Shown one piece after another: positions 7,393-16,816 of a DNA stretch of 64,000 bases (position 1 is the first letter of the stretch; every line of letters begins with the position of its first letter). The notes below the pieces were generated by a model, which was not told the DNA's origin, did no database searches, and was given only the letters and a program-made list of their open reading frames with translations. The position numbers were made by a program, and so were the translations under genes. Origin of the DNA: CAZAQV01 sp964487255 (lineage in GTDB: Bacteria > Myxococcota_A > Polyangia > Polyangiales > CAZAQV01); assembly GCA_964487255.1 (NCBI GenBank), contig CAZAQV010000026.1, positions 1-64,000 of the forward strand, given 5' to 3'.

Positions 7393-8235
7393 GTGCTCGA
7401 AGTATTTGAACTCGTAAAAACCATCCTGGATGCGAACTACAAGCAACTGGGTGCGAACGCCGATACTCGGATCAAGCAGGCGCTTACAGACCTGAGCTCG
7501 TTCTATAGAAACCTGACCTCAACCAAGCCGAAGCCTCCGAACTACTCAGATCCTGCGGTCCGCTTTGCATATATTTTCACCTACGTCCCAGCCCACGCGA
7601 GAATCCTTGAAGACTGCGTCCGTCCCCACATCGATACGCAAAAACGTCTTATCTCAGACCGACTCCAGGTAACAGCGGTCGGAGGGGGCCCAGGGAGCGA
7701 ACTCATCGGACTCCACAATCAGATCACAGGACTGCCAGAAAAACAGCCAGACCGGGTTCGTTTCTACGTTCTGGACAAGGAGCAAGGATGGTTGGACGCG
7801 TGGACCGACATCGAGGATGCTTTGGAGACAGATCTTCGACTTTCATCGCACATCGTTAATGTCAACGCTTCGGATCCAAGTAGCTGGAGTAGGACAAGAA
7901 ACTACCGGCGGTCTTCGATCTTCACGCTGTCTTATCTCGTTTCCGAGTTGTTCGCAGACAAGGCAAATACAGAAGGTTTTCTTGAAGACCTACTCGATTC
8001 CATGGAACCTGGTTCCGAGCTGATCTATATCGACAACGCGCACTCCACGTTCCGAGGCTGGTTCGATTCGATACTATCGCGTCGAAGAATCTCACCTTCA
8101 GTGTCGAGGGACGATGTTCTGTTTCGGGTACCACACTACGACCAGATTGGTGTTCTCCAGGAATACATCGATAGATTTGAGCACACTCCAAGAATAAACG
8201 CGAAGTACGATCTCAGAATCGTCGTAAAGGATTAG
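7393..8235 (+). CDS. Methyltransferase-like Rossmann protein
   Basis: 280 aa, GTG start. A helical N-terminal ~100 residues precede a motif-I-like glycine-rich loop (VTAVGGGPGSELIGL, about residues 97-111) and an acidic residue after the next strand (FYVLDKEQGW), with later segments resembling motif II/III (SIFTLSYLVSEL) and a post-strand SELIYID. This is the layout of a class I SAM-dependent methyltransferase. No substrate motif such as NPPY is seen, so the substrate could be RNA, a small molecule or protein. It lies between the IS relic and a small leftward gene. Confidence 0.55.
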   Translation: MLEVFELVKTILDANYKQLGANADTRIKQALTDLSSFYRNLTSTKPKPPNYSDPAVRFAYIFTYVPAHARILEDCVRPHIDTQKRLISDRLQVTAVGGGPGSELIGLHNQITGLPEKQPDRVRFYVLDKEQGWLDAWTDIEDALETDLRLSSHIVNVNASDPSSWSRTRNYRRSSIFTLSYLVSELFADKANTEGFLEDLLDSMEPGSELIYIDNAHSTFRGWFDSILSRRRISPSVSRDDVLFRVPHYDQIGVLQEYIDRFEHTPRINAKYDLRIVVKD

Positions 8236-8267
8236 ACGCGTGCGGTTCTAACGCTGAACGTCGCGTT

Positions 8268-8465
8268 CTAGTCGTCACCGTTTACCTCGCGTTGCCACTT
8301 CATTCCATCCCGGTGAAGTTCACTGCTGAGGCGTCTCATGTCCGCTTCTAGCTTGCGCTTCTTCTCCTCCTCCGACTCAAGCTCAACGCTTTTCACAAAG
8401 CGCTCAAGGACGTGTCTAGGAAGATTTCGAACAAGGTCGTCGGGCAAATAAGCAAATAATTCCAT
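8268..8465 (-). CDS. Small charged helical protein
   Basis: 65 aa; an N-terminal hydrophobic/helical part (MELFAYLPDDLVRNLPRHVL) is followed by a strongly charged helix with Glu/Lys repeats. The family is not recognised. It sits alone, leftward, with an AT-rich upstream region that contains a perfect inverted repeat (8497-8518). It could be an antitoxin-like or regulatory peptide; nothing in the sequence proves this. Confidence 0.45.
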   Translation of the reverse strand: MELFAYLPDDLVRNLPRHVLERFVKSVELESEEEKKRKLEADMRRLSSELHRDGMKWQREVNGDD

Positions 8466-8496
8466 TGCTTCATTATACCATAAAACAAAGTAATAT

Positions 8497-8518
8497 CATA
8501 ATGCTACAAAGCATTATG
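8497..8518. promoter_or_regulatory. Inverted repeat upstream of small gene
   Basis: CATAATGC (8497-8504) and GCATTATG (8511-8518), perfect 8-bp arms with a 6-nt spacer, in an AT-rich stretch 32 bp upstream of the 8465 start. A likely repressor site or hairpin; related CATTAT units occur at 8471. Confidence 0.45.
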
Positions 8519-8660
8519 GTCGAGTCTTTTCGTGCAGCGAGAGTCGAAATCGGTTTGCTTCGCAGCGCTCAAAATTCTGAAACGGACGGGTATGCGCTCG
8601 TGAACAGGTCTTTTGAGCCAATGACAATCAGCGGGCGGACGTCGAGTGTATACTCCCGGC

Positions 8661-10943
8661 ATGTCGGTCACGGTCACAGGTCGCGCGACTAGAGATCCTA
8701 GGATTTCGGAAGAACGCCTCACCTACTTGTGGAACCTCCGCCGAGCCGCTCGGGACCAACCGATTCCATTTGTGGATTACCTCGAGCGGGAAGCTGAGAA
8801 AGGACTTCGACTAACATGGCGGGAACTTCGCTACCTGCTTGGCAATGATCGAAAGTCACCTTCGTGTGCGTGGCCTGACCTCGCTGCTAGTCTGGTCAAG
8901 TCACTCACTCAGAAACTCGGCGTGTCAAGTGTCGTCGATGGTCACGCAGGGTACGGAAGTCTTCTTGGGGATCTCGCCGACGATATGCCTGAGCTCATAC
9001 TTACCGGAGTCGAGCGCAACCTCAGGCAGCGACAGTTCGCAAAAGAGCTCATCGGAAGCAGCTCGTATCGCATCTACGAGGGCTTTGAAGAGCTCACTTT
9101 GGAGAAGCCAGCAGAACTCCTTATTCTCCGTCCGCCACTCGGTGTCCGCGAAGGAGGAAATGCTGCAGACGGAACCTCGCAGTGGGAGCAGCACCTCGCG
9201 GAAGACGCTCACATCGCCGTCGTTCTCCCAACTGGCTTCTTCAGGTCTCCCGAAGGCAATCCCGAGTTCCAGACGCCACCCGGCTTTCATATCGATGCCT
9301 GTTTCTGCCTGCCAACAAATGCATGGCCGGATGCGCATTTCGAAAGTCAGCTCGTGGTCTTTTCGAAGAAGCCGCGCGAGAAGATGTTTCTCGCGTACAT
9401 CGAGAACGAGGAGAACGCAGCCGCAGCGGTAGAAAACTGGATCAAGCTCCAAGAAGGCCAGCTCGCTGAGTTAGGCACCTATGTCGAGCCATCTACCTTT
9501 CGGGGTTGGCGATTGTTCGCATCGGATAGAAGCTACGAAGCGGCGCTCGCACGGATTGGCCTTCCTACTGTCACTTTCAGCGAGTGCGTCGAGATATGTC
9601 ATGGCTCGAAACAACCAAAAGAGCCGACGGACGAGTACGACTTGGTCGTGCCACCAAACTATCGATCCGACGTCGCCAGCTTGGCGGCTTACGCTGGCAA
9701 GCGAAACAGCCCGACAACACTCTTCCTTCGCTCTCGCTCGGAGAGCCCAATCGATATCGACTACCTTCGTGCATTCTTGAACTCGCCTCTTGGTCGGCAC
9801 GCGAGAGAGCGCGCGTCCGCTGGCGCAGGAATGATGAGAACTAACATGAAGTTGCTCCTCGACGTTCAAGTTCCAGTGCCAGAGCGCAAAGCGCAGCAGG
9901 CGACGATGCAGGCGCTTCGGCAGCTACAAGCGATGAGCGCAAGCATGGAAGAGTCACACAAGGCGCTGTGGAGCAAACCAAACGAAGCCCCAAAAGTCCT
10001 GCGACGCCTGGAGAGGTTCGAAGCACTTGAGGGCGTAGCAGGTTGGATTGAAACCCTCCCTTATCCGGTAGCCTCAGTCCTTTACCGGGCATCGGCGGAT
10101 ACCACGGTTCATAGTCGCGTCGATCACCTCTTCCACGCCTTCGAAGCGTTTGCGCAACTTCAAGCCACGATACTGCTCAGCATCGCAAAGCGGGACACGG
10201 AGCTGTGGCAGGAGATCCGCGAGAAATGCCTCAGGAGGACTGACGGGCGCACCTGGCAACGTGCTGCGTTTGGCTCGTGGCTCTACCTCGGTCGATGCGT
10301 GTCAAAGAAGTTCTCATCGCTGCTCGAGTCGGAGAAGAACGAGGATCGAGCGCGACTCAGGACAATGCTTGGTTCGCAGGATGCCGACTTCATCCGAAAA
10401 CTATGCGCCAACAGCAGCTTCCGTGTGCTTGAGGACGCACTGGACCAAAGAAACCGGCACAAAGGTCACGGCGGGGCAAAGGGCGAACAGCAGCTGAAGA
10501 AGTTGGCCGACTTGCTTGATACTCAGGTTGCCACCCTCTCATCGAGTATTGGTTCGGCCTTCGATTGTTGGCTGTTTCTTCGTGCGGGCCGCATGTCTTA
10601 CGACGGACAAATCTTCTCGAACCAGAGCGACGTCTTGGTTGGAAGTCACGCTACTTTCCGTCAACAAGAGGTTCGTTCTTTGATGCCTATGGAAGAAGGC
10701 CAGATCTACCTGCTTGAGCGGGACAGCGCCTCGCCGATCAAACTTGTTCCTCTGATACGCCTTATGCCGGCCCCTCAGTCGGAAGCCACAGCGTGCTACT
10801 TCTATAACCGTCTCGACGGAGACAGTGTCCGTTGGGTTTCATACCATTTCGAATCAGAAGCAGAGGTGCGCACGGCCGCGAACGAAACTGCGGAAGTCGT
10901 TGAGTTCATCAGCCTGCTCGACGGTGAAGGCACCGAAAACTGA
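8661..10943 (+). CDS. Degenerate N6-adenine methylase-like protein with TRD-like and helical C-terminal domains
   Basis: 760 aa from ATG 8661 (a GTG five codons upstream is in frame). Residues about 70-230 resemble an HsdM/type IIG methylase: a motif-I-like loop (VVDGHAGYGSLLGDL) and the helix preceding the catalytic loop. But where NPPF/Y should be the protein has LRPPLG, so the catalytic Asn and aromatic residue are missing. About 320-450 resemble a specificity domain ending with a conserved-looking coiled segment (VPVPERKAQQATMQALRQLQ). The C-terminal ~300 residues are helical and unrecognised. It may read DNA or SAM without methylating, for example as a sensor. Convergent with the Sel1 gene. 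Confidence 0.6.
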   Translation: MSVTVTGRATRDPRISEERLTYLWNLRRAARDQPIPFVDYLEREAEKGLRLTWRELRYLLGNDRKSPSCAWPDLAASLVKSLTQKLGVSSVVDGHAGYGSLLGDLADDMPELILTGVERNLRQRQFAKELIGSSSYRIYEGFEELTLEKPAELLILRPPLGVREGGNAADGTSQWEQHLAEDAHIAVVLPTGFFRSPEGNPEFQTPPGFHIDACFCLPTNAWPDAHFESQLVVFSKKPREKMFLAYIENEENAAAAVENWIKLQEGQLAELGTYVEPSTFRGWRLFASDRSYEAALARIGLPTVTFSECVEICHGSKQPKEPTDEYDLVVPPNYRSDVASLAAYAGKRNSPTTLFLRSRSESPIDIDYLRAFLNSPLGRHARERASAGAGMMRTNMKLLLDVQVPVPERKAQQATMQALRQLQAMSASMEESHKALWSKPNEAPKVLRRLERFEALEGVAGWIETLPYPVASVLYRASADTTVHSRVDHLFHAFEAFAQLQATILLSIAKRDTELWQEIREKCLRRTDGRTWQRAAFGSWLYLGRCVSKKFSSLLESEKNEDRARLRTMLGSQDADFIRKLCANSSFRVLEDALDQRNRHKGHGGAKGEQQLKKLADLLDTQVATLSSSIGSAFDCWLFLRAGRMSYDGQIFSNQSDVLVGSHATFRQQEVRSLMPMEEGQIYLLERDSASPIKLVPLIRLMPAPQSEATACYFYNRLDGDSVRWVSYHFESEAEVRTAANETAEVVEFISLLDGEGTEN

Positions 10944-10953
10944 AGCAGCGATT

Positions 10954-12894
10954 CTACTTGCGCGGGCAACCATCGAAGTTGCCTAAGCGACAAGCCTTGT
11001 CCTTGTACCAGCGTCTGAGCTTGCGATCGGCTCTGTACCCGAGCCCTCCCTTGTAGATAATCGATAGGTTGTTGCAACCGTGAGCGTTGTTGAGGTTGCA
11101 CGCCTGGTACGCGTAGTCATGAGATTTCTTGTGGTTCTTCACTACGTCGCTGCCTCTGTTGTACAGCACTCCGAGCTGGTTGCATGCTTCGCCGTCGCCC
11201 AAGTTGCACGCCTTGTCGTAGAGAGAGACCGCAGCGTTGGGGTCGCGCGCAACGCCCAAGCCCTGCAGTGTGAGCGATGCGAGTTCCCGACAACCAGTCC
11301 TGTTCTTTCGCTCGCATGCCTTCGTATAGAACGAATGGGCTTCTCCATACCTGCGCGCGTAGCGGAGTTTCGCTCCTGCGTTTACGCAGCCATAGCCATC
11401 TCCTAGCTTGCATGCAGCCCTGTAGAGCTCCAGTGGGCTCTCGCCCGGCTCTGCCTGCAGACCGTCCGCGAGAAGGAGACCGAGTTTGTTGCACTCGCGG
11501 CCGATTTCCTGATTGCAGGCGATCCTCGCGTACTTAGCCGCAGAAGCACCAGTATGACTGGAAGATAGTGTGCTGCAGGCAACGCCGACGTTGGACTCCA
11601 AACAAAGCGTGTCGAGTTCTCTGTAGGCTAGGGTCGACTCGTCGTCCGAGAAGAATGACGAGTGCCTAAACCTCGCCAGTGCGTTCACCGTGCAGCCCCA
11701 CTCGTAGCCATGGGAACACGCCTTCTCGCTATACTTAGCCGCCTTTTGGACCGCTTCTTTCTTGGCGGCAGAGGTCAGGTCTGTATTGATTGAAAAGAAC
11801 GCGTCGGATCCGACATCGGAACAGGCACGGACGCTTCCCAACTCGCAGCCTTTCTCGGCGAAGTAAGTGGCCTCTTCCATGTTTGCATCCGCCTTCTGCT
11901 CCGCCGTAGCGTTCAAGCCGCCACTCAAGACCCAATTAGAAACAACACAGCCAAATGACTCGTTCTTGTTGCAAGCGTCCTTCGCCATCTTTTCCGCAAG
12001 CGCGCGATCCTGTTCGCCACCTTCGCCGGCTGCGTGGAGTGTCGCTAGCGAGGCACATGAAAACTGGTGCCCTCTATTGCACTCCCGTTTTAGTATCTTT
12101 CTGCTCTTCTCATCGTCTTCGGGAACGCCAACGGCTTCATCGAAGAACCAAGCATATTCGGCGCAACCCCGAGACAAACCGAGGTCGCAAGCTTTCTTCG
12201 CCATATCCAAGCCGGCTTTGGCATCCGCTGCATCGTCCTTATCTGGGAGCTCGTCGCCAGGTCCATGGGCATAAAAGAGCGCTAGTCCATAACAACCGAA
12301 GGGATCCTTCTTGTCACAGTATTGGCTGAGCGTATTCATCGTGGGTTCACGCTTCACTGGGTCCTCAAGCTTTGCGAGCTCGCACCCGACAGCAAACCCG
12401 TCGTCGCAAGCGGACTTCAAGCTTCGTGCGAGATCTTCCTCCTCAACGATTCGCCCGAAGCGGAGTTTCGCCAGCATCGCCTCCACGAAGTCTTGTGTCG
12501 GGCCTGGTCCAGCGTCGCTGTAGTTTGGACCGCGAAGCGTAAACCACGCAGCTGCTCCGGCGCCGAGCAGGCCTACAAGAAGCATCCACAGAACCCAATT
12601 CGTTGACTTCTTGTCGCTGCGTTCCTTCGCTTCTCTGGCTTGAGCTTTATGTTCGACGGGAGCGTCATCTTTGGGCGGTCCATAATGTCGACCACTCGGA
12701 ACCCGAAGACGCCGGCTGTTCTCAAGAGTTGCTTCATTCGGAGTGACTTGGCCCTCTTCCATCGCCGGCATGACTAGCGTGTCCATGTCGGAGAGCGATG
12801 CCTTCTGGCGTTCAAACTCCTTCTTGCTGATCAGCCCTTTTTCAAGCAGCTCCGCGAGCTTGATCAGCCGGTCGATGTCCTCCTGCGACATCAC
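10954..12894 (-). CDS. SHOCT-TM-Sel1 repeat protein
   Basis: 646 aa. The N-terminal 1-36 is a SHOCT-type short helix pair (LAELLEKGLISKKEFERQKA). After a polar linker comes one membrane helix (about 99-120), then roughly 500 residues of Sel1-like repeats of the cysteine-bearing type (A-x2-C-x2-G-x3-G-C), probably disulphide-stabilised outside the cytoplasm. A paralogue (14028-15056) shares the membrane anchor and the first half of the repeats. Sel1 proteins act as scaffolds. Here it ends the gene string that follows the restriction operon and a secreted protease. Confidence 0.85.
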   Translation of the reverse strand: MMSQEDIDRLIKLAELLEKGLISKKEFERQKASLSDMDTLVMPAMEEGQVTPNEATLENSRRLRVPSGRHYGPPKDDAPVEHKAQAREAKERSDKKSTNWVLWMLLVGLLGAGAAAWFTLRGPNYSDAGPGPTQDFVEAMLAKLRFGRIVEEEDLARSLKSACDDGFAVGCELAKLEDPVKREPTMNTLSQYCDKKDPFGCYGLALFYAHGPGDELPDKDDAADAKAGLDMAKKACDLGLSRGCAEYAWFFDEAVGVPEDDEKSRKILKRECNRGHQFSCASLATLHAAGEGGEQDRALAEKMAKDACNKNESFGCVVSNWVLSGGLNATAEQKADANMEEATYFAEKGCELGSVRACSDVGSDAFFSINTDLTSAAKKEAVQKAAKYSEKACSHGYEWGCTVNALARFRHSSFFSDDESTLAYRELDTLCLESNVGVACSTLSSSHTGASAAKYARIACNQEIGRECNKLGLLLADGLQAEPGESPLELYRAACKLGDGYGCVNAGAKLRYARRYGEAHSFYTKACERKNRTGCRELASLTLQGLGVARDPNAAVSLYDKACNLGDGEACNQLGVLYNRGSDVVKNHKKSHDYAYQACNLNNAHGCNNLSIIYKGGLGYRADRKLRRWYKDKACRLGNFDGCPRK

Positions 12895-12985
12895 CGAACG
12901 ATACCGATGCGGAGTGAGAACTCAAGTTTGAGAATATGAAACGGTATTGGCCGCCTGGGGCCTCTGAAGGCTTGCATCGCGGGTT

Positions 12986-13921
12986 TCACTGAAGCCAACT
13001 TGAGGGTACGAGTCCCCCTGGTACTGCGAGTCGCATAGATGTGTGCTTGCCAGGGATCACAGCTGTTGCGACGCCCACAAAGTGTCCCGCTTGGTTGAGG
13101 ATTGGGCCGCCGCTATTTCCAACGTCCAGTTCCGCATCAATTTGTAGCCAACGAATGCTGCTCTGAGTGCGCCTTATGCTCGAGATAATACCTCTGGTGA
13201 CGGTGATCGAAGCAACGCCTCCAGGGAATCCGACAGCCCATATATTGTCCCCGACGGAGCACGATCCCAGTCTAAGAACCGGGATCGCCCCTAGCCCGGA
13301 AGCAGTGATGAGAGCAAGATCGTACTCCGGCAAGATGGCCGTTACCTGACCGACCGCCCTGTTCGTCACAGGTGAGTTGGCGTTGTAGGTGTAGAATATG
13401 AGCACAGCTCGATCCTTATGTTGTTCGACTGACTGCTCAACCACGTGGTAATTGGTTAGGACGGAAGAAGGCCCAATTCTGAATCCAGAACCGACGCGGC
13501 CCACGGCCTGAATGGCCACCACACCAGGTAACGCGTCCTGCCAATGTGCAGACATTCGGCCCGCCGAAGACTGGAAAGTTTCGGCTGAGGAAGTCTGGTA
13601 AGGGAGGCTGCCGTCCTTCGGCTGTGTGCTGGACTGAGGACCCAAGTGCGGAGCATCGCTATTCAGGTACTCCTCGGTATGTTCATCGCTGGGTCCGTCT
13701 TCGTCGACCTGCTCTGATGACAGGTCGTCCACCTTGCCCGTGCGCTTGTTTGCCGCCGCCCACGCGTCTTCGTCATCTGCCCATTCCTCATCTGCCCACT
13801 CGTCAGATTTCCCTTCCGGTTGAACGGACCCACCACATGAGAGGTAGATGGTCCCAACGAGCAGCATTGACGGTCGAGACAGTCGCTTCAGAACGCGCGC
13901 TGCGAGCAATATGCGCGTCAT
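12986..13921 (-). CDS. Secreted trypsin-like (S1/HtrA-type) protease lipoprotein
   Basis: 311 aa from the second Met (a start at 13957 adds 12 residues); TTGAAG precedes this ATG. Signal peptide with lipobox-like ending IYLSC (C29), then an acidic low-complexity linker (about 38-110). The protease domain (130-311) has a complete triad: H159 (TNYHVVE), D201 (PEYDLALI) and S270 (GNSGGP). There is no PDZ domain, so it is shorter than DegP. It lies between two Sel1 proteins, all likely at or beyond the inner membrane, so a protease-scaffold unit is plausible. Confidence 0.87.
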   Translation of the reverse strand: MTRILLAARVLKRLSRPSMLLVGTIYLSCGGSVQPEGKSDEWADEEWADDEDAWAAANKRTGKVDDLSSEQVDEDGPSDEHTEEYLNSDAPHLGPQSSTQPKDGSLPYQTSSAETFQSSAGRMSAHWQDALPGVVAIQAVGRVGSGFRIGPSSVLTNYHVVEQSVEQHKDRAVLIFYTYNANSPVTNRAVGQVTAILPEYDLALITASGLGAIPVLRLGSCSVGDNIWAVGFPGGVASITVTRGIISSIRRTQSSIRWLQIDAELDVGNSGGPILNQAGHFVGVATAVIPGKHTSMRLAVPGGLVPSSWLQ

Positions 13922-14027
13922 GACTTCAAGCCCACCGCGTCGATGATGCATTCGCATGGCCCTGCTGTTTCAAGAAATTCCTTCTTCTCGATAGGTCCTG
14001 TCGTCGATGCGAGTTCACAGCTGAATA

Positions 14028-15056
14028 TCATCTCTCTTGCTCGAAGAGTGTTGGACGATCGGCCTTGATCATCGCGTTCAGGGTGCAGCCCCACGCAGAA
14101 CCGTGCTTGCAGGTTCGCTCACTGTAACGTGCGGCCTTTTGGATGTGCTCTGTTTCATTCGCTGAGGGGCTCTCTGAACCGGACTTCAAGTGAAACAGCA
14201 GCGCGATATCCTCACACGAGCGAACGCCCCCGAGTTGACAACCCTTTTCCGCGAAAGCAACGGCTTGTTCTTCATCTGCGTTGAGCAGGTCTTGCTTGGT
14301 GCCCTTAAAGCCACCTAGAAGCATCCCGGTTACAACAGTGCAGCCGTACGACTCGCCGGCATTGCAAGCTACCTTTGCAAGCCGCTCGGCCTCCGCTCGG
14401 TCCCGCCTTCCGCCTTCACCGCTTGCGTAATGTGTGGCCAAAGATGCGCACGAAAAATGATGCCCCTCTACGCAGTGCTTTTCCAGAATCTGCCTGCTCT
14501 TCTTGTTATCTTCGGGAACTCCGACTGCCTCGTCGAAATACCATGCGTATTCGGCACACGCCCTTGCCAGGCCAAGCTCACACCCCTTCTTCGCGGCCTC
14601 TAGCCCAGCAGCCGCATTGGTTGCGTCGTTCTTGTCCGGGATCTCATCACCCGATGCATGTGCATAGTAAAGCGAAAGACCGAAGCAACCGAGCGCGTCG
14701 TCACGATCGCAAGCGAGTTGCGAAAAAGTCGCCGCCATTTTTGGATCAATAGGACCATCATACTTGGAGAGTGGACATGCGACCAGTTCGCCACGTTCAC
14801 AGGCATCCCTTAGAATTTCTGAAACCTGCTCGTTGTCCATCATTCGACCAAAGCGGAGCTTCGCCAGCATGGCTTCAACTCGCAGTTCTTCTGGATCATC
14901 GAGCCTGGCTACACTGCCGGAACTCTCGACTCTCGAGCCAATCAGAGCCCCGGTTGCGATCATGGCTGCAACAAAAAAGGCGAGAGCCCACCTTCGCGAT
15001 GAGCCCTCCTTTCTGTTCGTCTCGACCTTCGCGACGACTCCAATCGCGTCGCTCAC
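14028..15056 (-). CDS. Membrane-anchored Sel1 repeat protein, short paralogue
   Basis: 342 aa. One membrane helix (about 23-42) then Sel1-like repeats closely matching residues ~130-420 of the 646-aa neighbour (shared VEAMLAKLRFGR, CAEYAW.FDEAVGVPED, HFSCASLA). It stops after the repeat WGCTLNA, where the longer paralogue continues for ~220 residues, so it is a C-terminally shortened duplicate. Its start overlaps the end of the PD-(D/E)xK gene by 4 nt, coupling it to the restriction operon. Confidence 0.83.
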   Translation of the reverse strand: MSDAIGVVAKVETNRKEGSSRRWALAFFVAAMIATGALIGSRVESSGSVARLDDPEELRVEAMLAKLRFGRMMDNEQVSEILRDACERGELVACPLSKYDGPIDPKMAATFSQLACDRDDALGCFGLSLYYAHASGDEIPDKNDATNAAAGLEAAKKGCELGLARACAEYAWYFDEAVGVPEDNKKSRQILEKHCVEGHHFSCASLATHYASGEGGRRDRAEAERLAKVACNAGESYGCTVVTGMLLGGFKGTKQDLLNADEEQAVAFAEKGCQLGGVRSCEDIALLFHLKSGSESPSANETEHIQKAARYSERTCKHGSAWGCTLNAMIKADRPTLFEQER

Positions 15057-16798
15057 GCTGCCACCTCGTCGTCTTCGTCGCTTTCCTCGAAGTCGAACTC
15101 GTCTTCGTCCATCTTCGGGGCTTCGTAGCCGTTGAAAGTGATGGGGTTGGCGGCCTCTTCGCGCTCGTCATCAAGCTCGACATTGAGCGCAAGAAGGGTC
15201 TTCTTGGCGTTCCGAATGACTCGGTCGAGGACTTTCTCGCCCTTGCGGACCTCATCGCTGATGCTGTTCGCCTTGTTGCGGATGGTGCTGGCGCAACCAT
15301 CGATCTTGGCGAGACGTGAGAGCTCTTTGACCAGGTCTTGCTCGAACTTGGCGAGAGCCTGAATGTCACCGGTGTCGGCCTTCTTCTCTTTGCGCTGCGC
15401 AAGTGCCAAGGCGCAAACGATGGCACCATGAAGCAGTCCGTCAGAAACGGAGCTCGTGCGGTCCCACACCACGACAATGCGGCTCCCAAACCTCTGAAAT
15501 GCGGGGAACCCCACGGGTGCACTCTCCTTCGCCAAAACGAAGAGACCAACTTGGGCGCGTCGGTTGTCGAGCGCTGTTTCGAGCTCTGCCAGTGCCTCAC
15601 CAACCTGATAGCGTTTGTCACGCTTAGACTCGATGACGACTCGCGAGCCAGCGTAGGCACTCTCTTCGCTGAACTCGATGACCGTATCGCCAACCTTACA
15701 GTTGCTGCGGACACCGGTTGTATTGCCGGTCGCCTCGATGGTGCAAAGTCCACCTTGCACGACATGAGTTGCAAAGTAATGCACCTCGTCTTCGAAGCTG
15801 TTCCCTCCGTGCGTGCTGCGTGCTTCCTCTTTTCGGCGGGTTTCGATCCGCTCAACGGCAGCGTTGACGTTCGTGTAGAACTCGCGCTGCTCTTGTTGCA
15901 TCGTCTTGAGGCGCTTCTCTTGGTCGCCGAGGCGTCCGGAGAGCATCTCTTCGAGGGTGTTCTTGATCGACGCAAGCGGTGAGCCTTCAATGTGCGGATT
16001 GACCGCCTTTCGTAGTTCGTCGTGCGCCTGCTTGGTTTCGCGCATCATCGTGCTGATGAGCGAACCATCGTCGTTCTGGTCAAGCGCACGCAAAGCTTTG
16101 CTGAGTTGCGCCTCTTGACCGTTCTTGTCTTCCTCAATCTCTTTTCGCAGCTCGTCCAGAAAACGTTTCACTGCACCGCCATCCGCTAGGGGGTCGAGCG
16201 CCTTGGCAACCTCAGTGCGGTTCGCCTCGAGCGCTTCTTCGACCTTCTTCGCGAAGAGTTGAATCACGCCGTCGCTCTCGGTCGCACTTAGCTTGCGAAA
16301 GAGAGGGCTGTTCTCCCCGATTTGCTGCGCCAAGGCTTGTGCGAGAACGCTATTGTCACTGCCTACGTATTGCCTGAGCAACAAGGCAAGCGCGCCCTGG
16401 TCATCGACGAACGCACTCAGTCGCTCGCTGACCTTGCCGTCCTTGGGGTCGAAGTACTGTCGAAGAGCTCCCGCAACGGCGTCTTGCTGTTTCTCTAGGT
16501 GTGCGGCGAGCTGCTCGTCGAGGTCTTCCATCAGACGACTTCCAACATCAGAGAGCTTCTCTGCCTGAGCGCGGGAATATGCGTTACTGACCGCACTGAG
16601 GCCGAGCATCCAGCTATCCCGCGCGAGCTGAAGGCGTTCGGACTCAGTGAGCTCCGAGAACTGCGCGAATACGTGTGACCGCAAGTCGCGCAAACAAACC
16701 CGGAGCGCCTGGTCCTCGAGGCCTGTTTCGACCTCGATCTGGCTATGGGGTTTGTCTTTCATACCCGGCAGACGTTCCCTCTGCCCGGTTTCTGACAC
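15053..16798 (-). CDS. Coiled-coil protein with PD-(D/E)xK nuclease-like domain
   Basis: 581 aa, GTG start with GAGG upstream. Residues 1-330 are mostly helical and coiled-coil. Residues 330-450 form a restriction-endonuclease-like core: FEDEV (E336/E338), VGDTVIEF (D371) and VVIESKRDK (E390-x-K392), followed by a helix and strand (FVLAKESAP, IVVVWD). That is a complete PD-(D/E)xK signature. The C-terminus is acidic. The gene lies 18 nt after hsdR in the same direction, as an accessory to the type I system. DNA bridging by the coiled coil is inference. Confidence 0.68.
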   Translation of the reverse strand: MSETGQRERLPGMKDKPHSQIEVETGLEDQALRVCLRDLRSHVFAQFSELTESERLQLARDSWMLGLSAVSNAYSRAQAEKLSDVGSRLMEDLDEQLAAHLEKQQDAVAGALRQYFDPKDGKVSERLSAFVDDQGALALLLRQYVGSDNSVLAQALAQQIGENSPLFRKLSATESDGVIQLFAKKVEEALEANRTEVAKALDPLADGGAVKRFLDELRKEIEEDKNGQEAQLSKALRALDQNDDGSLISTMMRETKQAHDELRKAVNPHIEGSPLASIKNTLEEMLSGRLGDQEKRLKTMQQEQREFYTNVNAAVERIETRRKEEARSTHGGNSFEDEVHYFATHVVQGGLCTIEATGNTTGVRSNCKVGDTVIEFSEESAYAGSRVVIESKRDKRYQVGEALAELETALDNRRAQVGLFVLAKESAPVGFPAFQRFGSRIVVVWDRTSSVSDGLLHGAIVCALALAQRKEKKADTGDIQALAKFEQDLVKELSRLAKIDGCASTIRNKANSISDEVRKGEKVLDRVIRNAKKTLLALNVELDDEREEAANPITFNGYEAPKMDEDEFDFEESDEDDEVAA

Positions 16799-16816
16799 TT
16801 GCCTCGAACTTTTTCT

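Noticed and set aside
8649..8654. TATACT as a -10 for a leaderless transcript of the 8661 gene
   Set aside because: No -35 at 16-18 bp (nearest TGACA-like element is 22 bp away), so too weak to list as a promoter.
12901..12960. ATACCG...CGGTAT inverted repeat before the Sel1 gene
   Set aside because: Arms of only six bases about 40 nt apart, expected by chance.
14896..15990. 364-codon open frame on the - strand
   Set aside because: Ser/Arg-rich frame-shifted translation of the coiled-coil nuclease gene; no start site support.
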